Shown here: one piece after another, positions 11,602 through 23,987 of the stretch | Layout: every line of letters starts with the position of its first letter | Numbering within the stretch: the stretch's first letter is position 1 | Assembly: GCA_029959195.1 (NCBI GenBank) | Contig: CP114120.1 | Span: 1,922,001-1,986,000 of the forward strand | Source of the DNA: Dictyophora rubrovolvata | Lineage: Eukaryota; Basidiomycota; Agaricomycetes; Phallales; Phallaceae | Direction of reading: 5' to 3' | Length of the DNA: 64,000 nucleotides | Notes under the pieces: generated by a model | Databases searched by the model: none | What the model was told of the DNA's origin: nothing | The model's input: only the letters and a program-made list of their open reading frames with translations | Translations under genes and position numbers: made by a program

Positions 11602-13901
11602 TCATGATGCATGATGCATCGTCATTGCAACCCCGCATCACGGTACTAAGGTATTATTAGAACTTTGTTTGAGAAACCTCGTGATAAATTAATTCTGGGG
11701 TAAGTGGCTGGCACTATTTACCAACGATGAACGTTTTTGAATTAATGGTACATGCGTTTCAGCGGCCCAGTGTTTTTTTTCGCGTTGAGAGACCAAGACA
11801 ATAACAGGGGCCAACTTTCCGTCCCGGAATCCCGCTTTTCGAAGTTGTGTAGTAAGTCTAATATTTTGTCCGAGCTTTATACCCGAGAATTGGTGTGGGT
11901 GATGATCTGTCTGTCTTCGTCAGAGGTCTTGTCAAAGCCACAAGAGTAATTGTGGTGTTTTTAGTATCCGTCGATTATTTTCGACAGCGTAGATCAACTA
12001 CAGGCGTCAATGATTATTTCCTAACAGGGTATATGGCCAAAGCGTTGCAGCCACAGTCCCTCAACCATCTGACCTCTCTTGACAGGTCATGAATAAGGAC
12101 TGATTCAACTTTAAAAATGGAAGAGGCAGCTTGTTCTACCTTTTTTTTTGGCTCGTGGGCATTTTCCCGGCATGTATTCGGATATCCTCGAGTATTTATT
12201 GGTTTTTTGACTTCGCCTCAAAGTCGATCAATGGTTTTTCTCCTTTGGGACGCATTATATCTCACAGGGGTTTCCGAGGGCACTGTATGGGTAACGGATT
12301 CATATACACCATTTTCATGAATTAAACTTTTATAACTCCTATCATTCATATTAAGAGACGACACTTATGCGGACAATACCGAGTTCTAGTGGACAAAAAT
12401 TGAAATAGCCACTGTAATCTTGGAAGAGTCAACACTCAAAGACAGCTGAAGCACTGTGAGTCTACACTTTATTCTCGTAGCCACGTTAATGATTATTTGA
12501 CTTTACAGAATCTAACATGACGTAAAATGGTAACTTCCGGTAACCTTCCGTTGGTTTCGTACCGTAGCGGAATCTTCTCTATCACCGACATTCAGTGATT
12601 AGCATGTTATAGCATAGAATCCTCCAAGAACGGCACCCTTGCGGAGAATTTGCTTTTAACAGCGTTCACTCCAATGATCACGAGCATGCATAAGTTATAA
12701 TAACTCAGATGAATGTCACATGGGTTGGTATATGATAATGCAATATTGCGTTACTTTTTCTAATTGGCGACGTGGAAGAGGTTGCGCTGATTCTCCCATC
12801 ATTCCTAGCTTCAAGTTTCTTAATTCTTGCTCAAGCCTGGTGGATCTAGAAGTTCATTGTAGGCTTACCTTCTCATAAACTCCGGTAATACTTTCTTTTA
12901 GCCCGGTTAGCCTATGACCGAGCATGTTCCGGTTGGGGAATGTCAATGAGTTTAGCTCCAAGGTTCGTTACCAATCGAGGTCTTTTCAGTTTCCAAATAG
13001 CATAACTTTGAGCTCAGCTTTTGATCACCGCGTTTGGTCCAGTACGACTTGGTGGCCTCCTTATGCAAACTCTGTAAAATCATCCTAAACAGGAAGTTCA
13101 AGTTCGTGCTGGCAATTCATCTCATTTTACTTGGGCCTGAGCGGTGATCACGCGCCTGGTGGCTTGCTGAAATTGAAAAGAAATTTTTTCCCTTGTTTAT
13201 GCAAAAATTGGCATTGGGCACACGCGTAAACAAAGAATAAACCCCTGAACAGGAAATTATTCTTCTAGAAACTAGATTTCAAACATTGGGGTTGGTCATG
13301 ACAGAAGCGACTTCTCTTTCTTGTGGCCTTTTTTTCAGAATATTCTCCGTTCGTTTGAAAGGGATCTATGACTCGATTTTTGCAGCGAGTTTATGCTTAT
13401 AAGGTTTCGAGTACTTGATAGACTCGTGACGATGCCATTGACTCGGACGGAGTATCCACCTTGGCCAAAGCATAGTTCCAAATCAGGGCGTGTTGCAACT
13501 CAAATTTCATGAGAAAAACAAAATTCCCTTGGTCAGGTCATCTGAATCGCCTCCAATATTAACTTTCCTTTCAAATTAAACCCGGTCATAACCCTTTTCG
13601 AATATGAAACAGAAGTTAACTTATCAAAAAAGTTTATGCACTCTGGTCAAGGGGCTTGTTGAACTCCAATTCATTTGTTCTTGTGACACCTGGATAAAAT
13701 CAGTCGATCTCCTTGCTAAAACATACTTTTTCCATAAAGGGTTTTTTAATCTAAAAATCAAGAAAACAATCGAAAATTGTCTGTGCGTGGGTCCGACGCG
13801 GTGTCAAACCCAAGCAGCGCGGAATCAAAAACCAGCCAGGTTACCAAATCGCGTCAGTCCGACATACTAGCTAGTAACCACGGTTGGATTTCGTTAACTC
13901 C
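11602..13901. other. 2.3-kb gene-poor stretch
   Basis: Only short, unrelated open frames occur here, none with a recognisable domain or consistent introns. A short direct repeat (CATGATG CATGATG) lies near 11603-11617. I see no TIRs, tRNA or rRNA. The last few hundred bases should carry the GRASP promoter. Confidence 0.4.
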
Positions 13902-15166
13902 ATGGGTGCTGGTCAATCTCAAGCCACGGATGAGAAACCTTCACGTGGACTGCACATTCTACGCGTCACTCATTCATCTCCAGCCTCACAAACTGATTTG
14001 GAGCCCTTTTTCGATTTTGTTATTGGTCTGGAAGGAAAACCGTTTACGTCAGACATCGATGCCGCCGAACTGGAAAGAATAGTTGATTCCAATGAAAACA
14101 AACAAATTGCATTACTTGTATGGAGTTCGAAGACACAGCGCACTCGCCGTGGGTCGATTTTTTTTTTCACGGAGGATATCTTAAAATACTTATGAACTCC
14201 TTTTTCAAGCTAGTCGTCAATATAACACCTTCCCGGGTGTGGTCTTCTGCGCCCGATGATATTGACCATGCCTTATCTGATAAGCCCTCCTTGCTTGGTT
14301 TGAGCATGCGGCTTTGTGAACCAGAATCTAGCCTGGACAACGTTTGGCATGTGCTTGATGTTTTAGAAGGCAGTCCTGCTGAAAGCGCCGGATTGGTCCC
14401 ATATGGAGATTGGATCGTAGGATGGTCGGGTGGGACCCTTCATACCGAAAATGATTTCTACCAAGTGGTAGAAGCTGTGAGTAGTACTGCTCACGTTGTT
14501 TTTTTCTCTCCTAAAATACTTTGTTTAGCATGTTGACAAACCGCTTCGGGTATATGTCTATTCATATGACTTTGAGTACGTTCCGTTTCCTGTATTTGAA
14601 TTAACCGCTTATCATTCCCACAGCACCATCCGCGAAGTAGTTCTCGTGCCAAATCGTCAATGGGGAGGAGAAGGCCTTTTGGGTTGCGTCTTCGGGTCAG
14701 TTGTTTCCGGACTGTCATTCAGGTCTCGTCTCTGACCTGAGCAACTAGTTTTGGGTTTCTACATCGTATTCCAACTGTTGAACCTGGTTCAACCACCGAA
14801 GAACTAGTAGCTGCTCATGAGAATACAGAACTGGAATATGAAGAACCGGCATTGTTTGTTCCAGCCGATGAACACGCAAATACCGTCTTCAATGGTGACA
14901 GTATGTCGTGATACTCGCATAGGTATGTGTGTCGATTGACAGCCGCAGATAAAACATTACCCTTTCCACAAGAATCCATCGGGCCTAATTCGTCTGATCT
15001 CGCTTCGAGAATCAACCATCTATACATTGAAAAGGAAGACTCCTTTACCACTCCAACAAAATTCGTGAGACACCCTAAGGAATGGACTAATCTGGAAGGA
15101 GACGATGAGGACAATGGTTCTGTCAGCGCCGCAGAAACAACTGGAAGTATCACTAGCGTCGATTAA
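13902..15166 (+). CDS. Golgi reassembly stacking protein (GRASP55/65, Grh1-like)
   Basis: A peripheral Golgi/ER-exit-site protein with tandem PDZ-like GRASP domains. The start MGAGQSQA exposes a glycine at position 2, consistent with N-myristoylation. PDZ1 reads GLHILRVTHSSPASQTDLEP with FFDFVIGLEGKPF. After an intron near 14148-14212 come NITPSRVWSS, LLGLSMRLCEP and PDZ2 (VWHVLDVLEGSPAESAGLVP, YGDWIVGW). The exon junctions at 14477-14528, 14572-14623 and near 14698-14750 restore VYVYSYDFDTIREVVLVPNR and WGGEGLLGC, both hallmark GRASP segments. The tail is acidic and Ser/Thr-rich, ending TTGSITSVD. The family acts in unconventional secretion and Golgi organisation. Its stop lies 46 bp from the stop of the convergent capping-protein gene. 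Confidence 0.9.
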
Positions 15167-15211
15167 TGGGCTTCGCATTTATTTGTCTAGCATTACAACA
15201 GTTACATTATG

Positions 15212-16433
15212 TTAATTACCGAAAACACCTTTTGACCCAGCCAATTCAGCACCTAATTTATATCCCGTCACCTTCAAGGATCATATGTCAGTATTTTCAC
15301 TGTCAAACCAAGAATGTAAATACCTTTTCCCAGTCAATTTTCTGTCTGGTGATAGGCAATGTTCGTCTCAGTCCTTTGAATGTCTTTTCACTCATACTGT
15401 AGTAGTTTTGAATAAGGGCTTCTTGGTGTTCGTTTTCTCGCGCTTCTATTAAAGCGAGAATCTTGGAGGCAGACGACGCGTTTTGGGACGACACCGCCGC
15501 TGGTGGAAGATCGAATGCGGGAGTAAAAGTTGTAGCAAGTTGAACCTATGGATAATCAAAAACGATGTTGTTTCATGTATACGGCCTTTCGTACGTTGCC
15601 TTGTTCAAAGTAATGGACATTAACTAGGATCTTCCCTTGGACCTTTCCTTCCCCAATGTCAACCATGTACTCCGACCGCCATCTTCCGGACCTAATTCGA
15701 TACGTAAATTTCGACTAGATAGGAGATGAATATTTTACCAGAAATTAGCCGGATTGTACTTATTTGCAACGATTTGAATGACGTATCTAGATGCTGTTAT
15801 GGTATGTACGATAGACACTCCCCCAGAAAAGTGGTCCGCGGTATATGTAAATGTTGCCTTCTCTAAGGCAGAGCTGTAGTAAGTCAAGCTGAGCTATATC
15901 GTAGTAACCGGTATCGCAACAACTATTCTTACCGAAAAGGTTCTGTATCCTCGTCGGGTTCATAGGGTTGCACATCAGATACTTCCTTGATATGGTTTCA
16001 AAGGTACAAATCACATGGATGATAGGAATCACGTACTAGCCTTAGATGATCAAATCGAAACGTTTTCTTAGATCTGGGATCTTTAAACCGATCTTCTTCT
16101 CCTTCCACACGACCATTTTCACTGATTATAGCCTACATAAATTCGACGAGAGTGTATGTTTTCCAAGTATAATGACATACCTGATGCTCTTGTTCGGGAA
16201 TATCAACGACTATAAATTGCTCCAAATTATACTGTCTCAAAGCCGGTTGTATACCTTTCTGAAGCAGCTCGTCGTCTGAGACGATATTGCGGACGTCTGG
16301 AGTCAAAGCTCAGAGTAATCTTGGGGTTCCACCGATCTGAGTAAATAATACCATTCAAAACATCATTTATCTCCCCTGGGGGGCTTTGAAGGATGAATTT
16401 TGCAGCCACGGCCATTTGCTTGTCAGGATGCAT
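15212..16433 (-). CDS. CAP1: F-actin capping protein alpha subunit
   Basis: The alpha subunit of the CapZ heterodimer, which binds the barbed end of actin filaments. It starts MHPDKQMAVAAKFILQSPPG and continues EINDVLN, the family's N-terminal signature. Next comes an exon encoding a VRNIVSDDELLQKGIQPAL-type segment and a VVDIPEQEHQ-type segment, and then one ending in DPRSKKTFRFDHLR. The central exons carry the beta-sheet core. The C-terminal region reads ALIQNYYSMSEKTFKGLRRT, LPITRQKIDWEK. A 52-nt intron joins it to VTGYKLGAELAGSKGVFGN, giving the amphipathic actin-binding tentacle and stop at 15212. Without that last intron the frame ends early at FTFLV, which I reject. Confidence 0.88.
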
Positions 16434-16588
16434 TTCGGATACGATGATTACTTAGGCGCCGACTACTTTAGGAATTGCAACTCTATTAGCGCTCATTCCA
16501 GCCCATAGGTCAAATTGGCGTAGAGCGAATTAATATATTTAGTTACAATAACATTGCAACAAGTATTACAACAAAGCACATTGATGAA

Positions 16589-19250
16589 TTAGACGTTAAT
16601 GACTTCTGCTATCACACTATGATATATCCTATTCGGATCAAATACCTCTCTTACTTTCGAGAACCTCTGCAAACTCTGAAATATGTGCAGTGCGTTAGCC
16701 AACTGGCAGGCTTAAGAATGTTTCTCTCACCTCCTGATCTAGGTTTGGCACCGTCTGCCTTAGCACCTCTCGTGTATTTTTTGACCAATGCGGGCGAGCT
16801 GGAAATTCATTAATTAGTGTTTGAGCGAGTTTCGCGTCTGAGAAAGTCTTGAGTGAACATCTTTTTTTCTTCTCAAAGAAGCTCTGACTCACAGAATTCT
16901 TCGTTATATCGATGATGATCTCCCCCTGATGGCTGATATGTCGGAAAGTCGAACATGATAGCTCCCTAACAGGATATTTGTTTTAGACAGGGGCCCCCCT
17001 TTGAAAGGCAGGGCAAAACCTTTGACCAATCACCCCCAATTTCTCCGACTCGTTCCGTTGTTTGACCCAGGAAGCTATCAAATGCTTTACCGAATTTGAT
17101 ATTAATCCCACTACGGTATGTCGTTGTTACGGCTTTGCCTTCAGCAGCTGCTTCATCAAACAATTCACGAATTCGCTTCAAAAGGTCGTTCGCTTGGACT
17201 ACAGGAACTGCGATCTCAAACGTACGTCCATGAATACTAAAATCACCTCATCAAAAAAAGATCAAAGCTTTGGTATCACCCGTCCTTACTCATAATCCCA
17301 TTCGGGTAGTTGGTCTGGATATAAACCGCCGATTAAGACATCGTATGCCCATCCATACACGGGCCAGGACGTTAGTGGCTTATTTGTGATTTTATCTGTT
17401 TAATAAATCTATAGCTCGTCTTGTTTTCCTGTAGTTGAATTAAACCTACCATGGAAATTCGGAGCACACCACAATTCGTAAAAGACTTTCTCGGCAAGGA
17501 AGTTAGCCCAACCAAAGTTCTGCCCCAAATTCAAAAGCGATCTGCCGGTTTTACCTTCCAAAGGAGTGACGCTGAATGTGGACTAAACCATATCGATTAG
17601 AATAAGCCGAAGTATTGACGAAGCTTGAATCATCTACCTGGAATGCGTTTCCCTCAGTTCCTACGGGTACAACACCGTAAGTCCTGTGATGAAATTTCTT
17701 AAGACCTGGCCACCACTGTACAAGATCGTTTCATCCAGACAGCACACTTTGTTTTACTTTGATTAAACACATACCCAAAGATTTGCTGTGATATAAGGAG
17801 CGATTAAACCGTATATGTCCCCGCTCAGAACTTCATCTTCTTCGAGTCTAATGAAAATTCAGTGAATTCTAGGCAAACGATCGTTCTCAAACGAACATAG
17901 TTTGATTAGAATAGACTTTGAAATCCTTTACGACTGCCAGCTTTACGCGAGTTATAATGCCTAGTAAACCCAAGGAAGCAGTAGCTGAAAGCCAGACATC
18001 GTCCGATTGATCCCTTTTTACCCGCACAAGGTCCCCTAAAAAATTTAATGTAAAAAAACAACCAGGGAGAGAGAAAAACCTTTGCCATCCAGGATTTCGA
18101 GTTCCACCGCGGCAGAAGAAACCTGGGAATCTTGGCTCAAGGAAGATCTATGCGACCCTGTTGCAATCGAACCAGCTGTGAAAATAAATGAGCCTTTTAC
18201 AAACGTAGCCTTGAATTAGGGACCCACCTATGGTAATATTCCAATTCACCAAAGTGTAGCTCATGGAGGCACCTCGTTCATGCAACCAGTCTGCTCTAGA
18301 CACCAAAGTAATTATTTCAATGAATATTTTATGAAACCAACAACTTGCAACTGTAGAAATGTTACACCTGTATGAGTGAGTCAATAAAAAAGAAGGGGCG
18401 TTTTTTGTATTTTGATTCTTACCAGCTTCAATTTCGACAGACCCCTCGTCTCCTGCTATGTCTAAGTTACCAATCTTGTTCACACCGTCGGTGCGGATGA
18501 TAATGGTGTTGGGATTGTCCGAACACATCGTATCGTACCTTGCGAATGTAATAAACAAACCGCCAAGCAGCAAACAGGGAAAAAATTCACCACATGTGCC
18601 CGACCTATAATCCGGGGGAGATCATCATGTATAATCCAAAACAATTTTTTTTGCGCGTACACCACTAGCTCTGATAAGAGTTCCATTGTCGGCGCTGATG
18701 GCCTCTCTAACAATACCGACAATTTCATCGACTGTGGTGGGATAATGAACCTGGGCAACGGAATGGCAAGCCGGAAAGCCAGGTCCATCGAATGTATTGT
18801 AGGGGGATCCTGTGGGAAGTAGACGAATTCTAGATAGAATTCAAAGAAAGATGATAGAGGTCCACGTACCAGGCACATGTCTATTACGCGTTGAATTTAC
18901 GTTCCTAATTCGACAGAAATAAAAGGAACTTACGGTTGCTCTGAAGACACGCTTTGTGGCAGATAACTTTTTACATTGAGAGGCAGGTATGTACTCCCAA
19001 CTTGCAGACCCCGCGATGTCAAGTCGATGGCAAGGTGCCCGGCGAGAATTGTTACAATGAGACTTTTCGCCACTAAAGTAAGAGTGTAGTCCCGAGCAAG
19101 TTCATAGATAGCCTTTGTGTTCAAAACTGAAGAAAATAGAGGAAGCTGCATCGCTGCATCTATGACGGCAGGAACAGGCGAGTAAAGCCGTGTTCGGCCG
19201 CCGGCGGAGTCTGTTGACGCCAGTAGGCTGCCAACACGCTTATACGTCAT
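16589..19250 (-). CDS. FAD-linked oxidase, D-arabinono-lactone/gulonolactone oxidase-like
   Basis: A flavoprotein with an N-terminal hydrophobic segment (YTLTLVAKSLIVTILAGHLA) that may anchor it in a membrane. A PCMH-type FAD-binding domain follows: PYNTFDGPGFPACHSVAQVH, TVDEIVGIVREAISADN, then NIIIGG/AGSIATGSHRSSL and an LGLLGIITRVKLAV segment. The C-terminal half ends with the ALO-domain signature RPHWSKNTREVL. A last intron leads to RFSKVREVFDPNRIYHSV and a stop at 16589. Relatives oxidise sugar lactones or related polyols with O2, for example in erythroascorbate synthesis. The true substrate here is not deducible. At least eight short introns interrupt it. It is followed in tandem by Alg7 upstream on the same strand. 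Confidence 0.8.
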
Positions 19251-19342
19251 TTTTGAATATTCAATTTATATAATAATTAATTCAAGCACAGTGGTATCAT
19301 TAAAGTTTGGTCCTAAAAGTTTGGAATCCAATTTTTGTCATG

Positions 19343-21197
19343 TCATCGCCGATCACCGTCGTAAACAAGACCTGCTAGACCGTATCGGATTACAAAACCG
19401 AGCATACTACAAAAGATCTGTGCAAACAACAGGTCAGAAATTGCTACGGAAAATTTCAGGAATACTGACCTGTAATCCAATCATTACACACACTAATCCC
19501 TCCTCACCCAGCCTGATACCCAAGTCCTGTAAGTTAAATAGCAGAAAATTTAGTATTGTCAGATTAGTCGAAGCCATTATTATATTTGTCTTCTCGTGGG
19601 CAGTCAATCGCGTTAGTCGCAGTGCAGAAAGAATTCGGAGAGCGAAATTTGTCAATTTTGATGGAGGATGAGGAAATTCTGTCTCGGAAGGTTTCAGAAG
19701 CATTGTGGAAGGTTCTAATCTGAGAGAGCAATTCATAACTGGATGAAAGAAGCATGACGCGTAACTTACTTGGGTAACCGATGTCTTGGACAAGGTACAA
19801 CTCCAAACAGCTGGGGGCAACTGAGGACAAAATTGAAAATTTGGGGTATGAAGAATAAAAGCAATGTTTTCGAAAAATGCCCTTGAATACCGACTACTGC
19901 GAAAGCCATTCCACTGAAGTAGCATAATGTATCTCCAGGGAAGGCTCGGGCGGGATACCTGCAAACAAAGCTAAGAAATTGAAAATTTCACTGAGCGAAG
20001 GGGCTAACCAGTTGTGGTACATAAAGCCCAAGCAAACCCCAATTAGTGGAAGCATGAAATAGAGGCTGAGTAAATGCCGTTCGACCAATTCCTTACTGCC
20101 ATTGGCCAACCCAGCGGTGTATACGCCTCCGATGGTCCAGGTCCAGCGTTCGCCAACTATGTCTGGTGGACCTTAGTATTAATAAAGAATGTGTGCAACA
20201 ATGCTACGAACCGGATAGAGTCGAGGGAACAGGAATCTTTATTGTGAATTGCCTTGGCCACGGCAGATACAGTGCATCATTGATGCATACTGAAAGCGCA
20301 ATAATCAAAGATTGAGAAACTTCCAAACCGTTGAGTCCAGCAAGGATATTGATACTGTTTGTGGTAAACGTGGACAACATGGACATATAGATATAATACA
20401 AAGGTCCTACGGAAACATATTCATTCGCATTTATATTGAACCAAGTGAAAAGAAATATGTTTACCCAGATTAACAATATTTCCGAATAGCTGTCTAAAAG
20501 GTTTAGGGATAACAACAGCTGTGCCTCCTTGTTCGGCATAGTACACTAAAAGTAAAGGAATTGCGGCAATCAAAGGAATAGGAAGTTTGTGGCGCCATCG
20601 AATGTCGAAAAGGTCGTCAATGAATCCCAGGAGAGTAGCAATAAGGAGAGACAATATGGCTGAAAGGTATACTGAAAGCTTAAACCTTGTTGAGCAGCCA
20701 TATTTGAGAAAAAAGATAGCGGGAGAAGCATACTTGGGCCAACGAAAACTCCACTGCGGCAAGCCCTTCCTCTACAGGAGGCGGGAGCAAGAACGAGGAA
20801 AAGACAAACGGAATGAAATGGATGAGTAATAAAGTATACACTGATGCACATATCAATCCCATGCTTTCAGGTCTACGCACGTATTCAGCCTGAATCTCTT
20901 CATGTTCATGTTATACAAAACGCACATGTCCCCGCCGCCAATTTTCAAAAGATCGCGGCCTTTAAGCCCCACTTTGATAAATTTGTCTCCTACGGCTGGT
21001 ATAATCACGATAGTTGCCACGAACGCGAGGATTGCAAACCCGAAAGATGCGTGCAATGTCCCCATAGAAAGCGGCACAGCGAGAGGCCGAAATATAAGAA
21101 TTCCTGCTACAGGAACTAGGGCCAAAACCGGTAGCGATGGAACCGGACGTGTTTGCGATGTCATGACAGATGTAATAGGTGATGAAAATGTTTTCAC
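19343..21197 (-). CDS. ALG7: UDP-GlcNAc:dolichyl-phosphate GlcNAc-1-P transferase (Alg7)
   Basis: A multi-pass ER membrane enzyme that starts assembly of the N-glycan lipid precursor by transferring GlcNAc-1-phosphate to dolichyl phosphate; it is the tunicamycin target. It shows the first TM region ([20 protein letters not shown] with [14 protein letters not shown]), [16 protein letters not shown] in split exons, then [20 protein letters not shown] with the conserved Asp pair, [20 protein letters not shown], and [20 protein letters not shown] with the Asn-Ile-Leu-Ala-Gly motif. [18 protein letters not shown]-type exon follows. A final intron yields [20 protein letters not shown] and a stop at 19343. 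The start could be 21197 or the in-frame ATG at 21161; the extra residues are not informative. Confidence 0.9.
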
Positions 21198-21363
21198 AAG
21201 TGCATTCGGTTTTCAAAGAGTCTTCTTATTCAAAATGTCAACGTGTACCTTCGTGTCACGCACAGAGTCACGCTCATCGCATTCCTTCCATATTGACTAC
21301 ATACGGTGCTAAAGCAAATATTCTGTAGACAGGCCATATACTCAATCTCAATCTCTGGCTCTT

Positions 21364-23229
21364 CTACAGCTTTGTCTTGCTGACAAACTGAGCCTCTGTT
21401 ACACCCTTTCCCATAGCTGATGTTGAAGAAATGCCTCCCGTTACGGTCATTATGAGCTGGTCGATCAGCTCAGCACCAGACCACTGTTAGAATCGAAGTC
21501 AAAGTCGGAGTCGGTTATTTTTTTTTTTCAGAAAAGGAAACGTAGGACGTACCTTCTGATGTGTCAAGACATCACAACCAATGTCTCTTTCCCTTCGCTG
21601 GATCAACTCCACGTATGCCTTCATACCTTCATCTTTGAAAGCCTTGGCAAACAAGTCAGAGATATACGCCGTGGAGTGTAATCCAGCAAGCGTAATGAAC
21701 TGCCAGCAGAATCCTAGCTTGCCCAGTTCCCATACATAATCGCGCATGGTTTCTCCGTCGAGTCCAGCCGCATCCCAGTTGAAGCTTGGACTCAAATTGT
21801 ACGCAAGCCATTGTGTGGAATCAACAGCATGCACTCCTTCTGCGAAATTTTGTGCTTGCTTCAGAACCGGTTTCGCAGTTTCCATCCAAATTAAATCAGC
21901 GTACGGCCCGAATGCAATCCCGCGAGCAATACACATCGGTGTTCCGCCCCGAATTCGGAAGTACCCTTCTCGTGTGCGTGGATGGGTGGGACTCCAGAAT
22001 GGAAGTTTGGATTGAGGAAGATTGAACGGCGCGGACTGGACAATTAAACGTGCTTCTTGATAAGAAGATTTGCGAGTCGTCTCAAGGAAGCGTTCAACCA
22101 CATATGACGGTGATCCGTTGGCTTTCAAAGCATGCCCAAGCGCTTCCGAAAGAGTTCGCAAATTGGCTTCGGCTATCCAACTATCCTCAACAGCCTGCAA
22201 CGCAGACCCTATGATGCCCTTTGCCCCAGCCTTATGCATAACTTCAGTAAGTGGCTCTTGGGAAGGATTCGTCGATCCGAGGACAAATGCCTGATCCCTG
22301 GGGTCCACGTCGGACATGATGAGCGTTGCGGCATCGGCGTCCGTACGGGCAATAACGAGATTCTCGACTCCCATAATATCGAATTGTAACCTGATGGCGA
22401 CCAACCGGTCAATATGCTCCTGTGTAGGAACAAGGACTTTTCCAGCCATGTGTCCACACTTCTTGGTGCCAGGGGCTTGATCTTCTATGTGGATACCCGC
22501 GGCACCTGCTTCGACAAATAGCTTGGCTAGTTTGAACACGGCAGACAATCCACCATGACCGGTATCTGCATCAGCAATTATAGGCCGAAGATAGTCAATT
22601 TCCGGTTCAGCGTTCGGATTGGAAAGTCTCCCCGCGCGTTGCTTACGATCATGAAAGACCTGGGCGGAAAACAGATGGTCAACTTTATTCGGCACGGTAT
22701 TATATGGATAATCAGCCAGATCCGGACCCGGTTCGTTGGTTGAAGATGCAGTACTGCTGGACTGCCATCTGTATCGGGGGGCGAGCATTAAAAATAAGGG
22801 CTTCACGTGTGCAGTGAAATACGGAAACAACACATACCCAGAAACATAAACAGTTTCGAGATGTTTCGCCATCTGCGTGACCTGTACTGGGTCCAATCTG
22901 AAATTGGTGAGGAAATTATCTTTAAGACATCAGATCCCAAAAAATACTTACGCGCCATAGGTATGACTCGGTGTACGGTTCCTAAAGTGTTCTTCTAGTA
23001 TATGCCATAATTTTTTGGCCATAGCGTCCGAAGGGTATTGTACTCTAAGTGTGCCTCTCTTTGAGACGACATCTGCAGCAGTATATGGTCTCCTTGTGCG
23101 TGCAAATCGGGGAGACTGGAACAAATATTTAGGAGGGGATCCGGAGACATTGGAAAACTGAATCATCAGCTTCACCTTCCACCATTGCTCTACCTGTCTA
23201 ATTTCTTCTTGGAATGAAACATTTTGCAT
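21364..23229 (-). CDS. ICL1: isocitrate lyase
   Basis: A glyoxylate-cycle enzyme that splits isocitrate to glyoxylate and succinate. The N-terminus reads [40 protein letters not shown] and [16 protein letters not shown] follow. The long second exon carries [40 protein letters not shown] (catalytic Cys in KKCGH), [14 protein letters not shown] and [12 protein letters not shown]. The C-terminal splice at about 21486-21560 replaces a dead-end reading with [20 protein letters not shown] and ends in VSKTKL at 21364. The final TKL resembles a peroxisomal targeting signal 1. The insert and KKCGH context favour isocitrate lyase over 2-methylisocitrate lyase, though the two are close relatives. Regulation by C2 carbon sources is known for the family but no specific site is visible here. 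Confidence 0.9.
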
Positions 23230-23987
23230 GTTGTCTCGAGTAAGTGTCTATTAGTATTTCGAAACACCCGAGTGACTCGGTCATTTTATATACAATTTTC
23301 GATCGCTGGACTCGGGAGCTTCCTCTTGCACGTGATAACGTCAATGTCACATGTCACATGTCACAGCTCATTGGCGGAACTCCGTAAGGCATGGTGGCAT
23401 TCGGTATCTCTTATTTTCTTTGTTCTCCTGTTCTGTTGCATGGCTCACCACGAGACTGCGACCATATCAATCCAATTTATGTTCCCTACAACCTTTTGTA
23501 ACGAATCTTTATATCACCTACGTTCTCTCGCAAGTTGCGGGTGCCCGTAATTCCCCAACCCACCTCCGACTCATTCCGTTGATGTCCACTGTGTTCACTA
23601 CTGACCGGACTCCGATTACATTTCTGTGGAGGGTGCATAACGTCACTAGGGGAGCGCACCCTGTTATATGACCCTTCTGGTAATTTCTGTGTCCGAATCG
23701 GGTTTCGCTCTCCCTGTTGTCATTTGTTAAGATCTTCATGGTACCTCTTCTCTCCCAGTTCCGCGCGATTTCTTCCTCAAAGAAATCAGGCGGCTCTTCA
23801 CGGAATGATTCATGTTTTAAGCAGCGATGTTACATCGTGTCTAGTCCTAGGAAGACACCTAAACGCAGAAACTGGGGATACGAGCTGAGTGTATAATCGC
23901 AAGTCATGTTACAGCAATAGGAAGAGCCTATTTTCATCCAATCACCGTTATGATCGCTCGTTTATTCTTAACAGTCTATCATTAAGT
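23230..23987. other. intergenic, likely isocitrate lyase promoter region
   Basis: The upstream region of isocitrate lyase. A short tandem TGTCACATGTCACATGTCAC lies near 23345-23364. No gene was recognised; the open frames here overlap on both strands without domains. Confidence 0.4.

Noticed and set aside
21499-21560. Isocitrate lyase ending in an unspliced KKKNNRLRL tail
   Set aside because: A GTACGT donor and CAG acceptor give the conserved WSGAELID...[10 protein letters not shown]-terminus instead.
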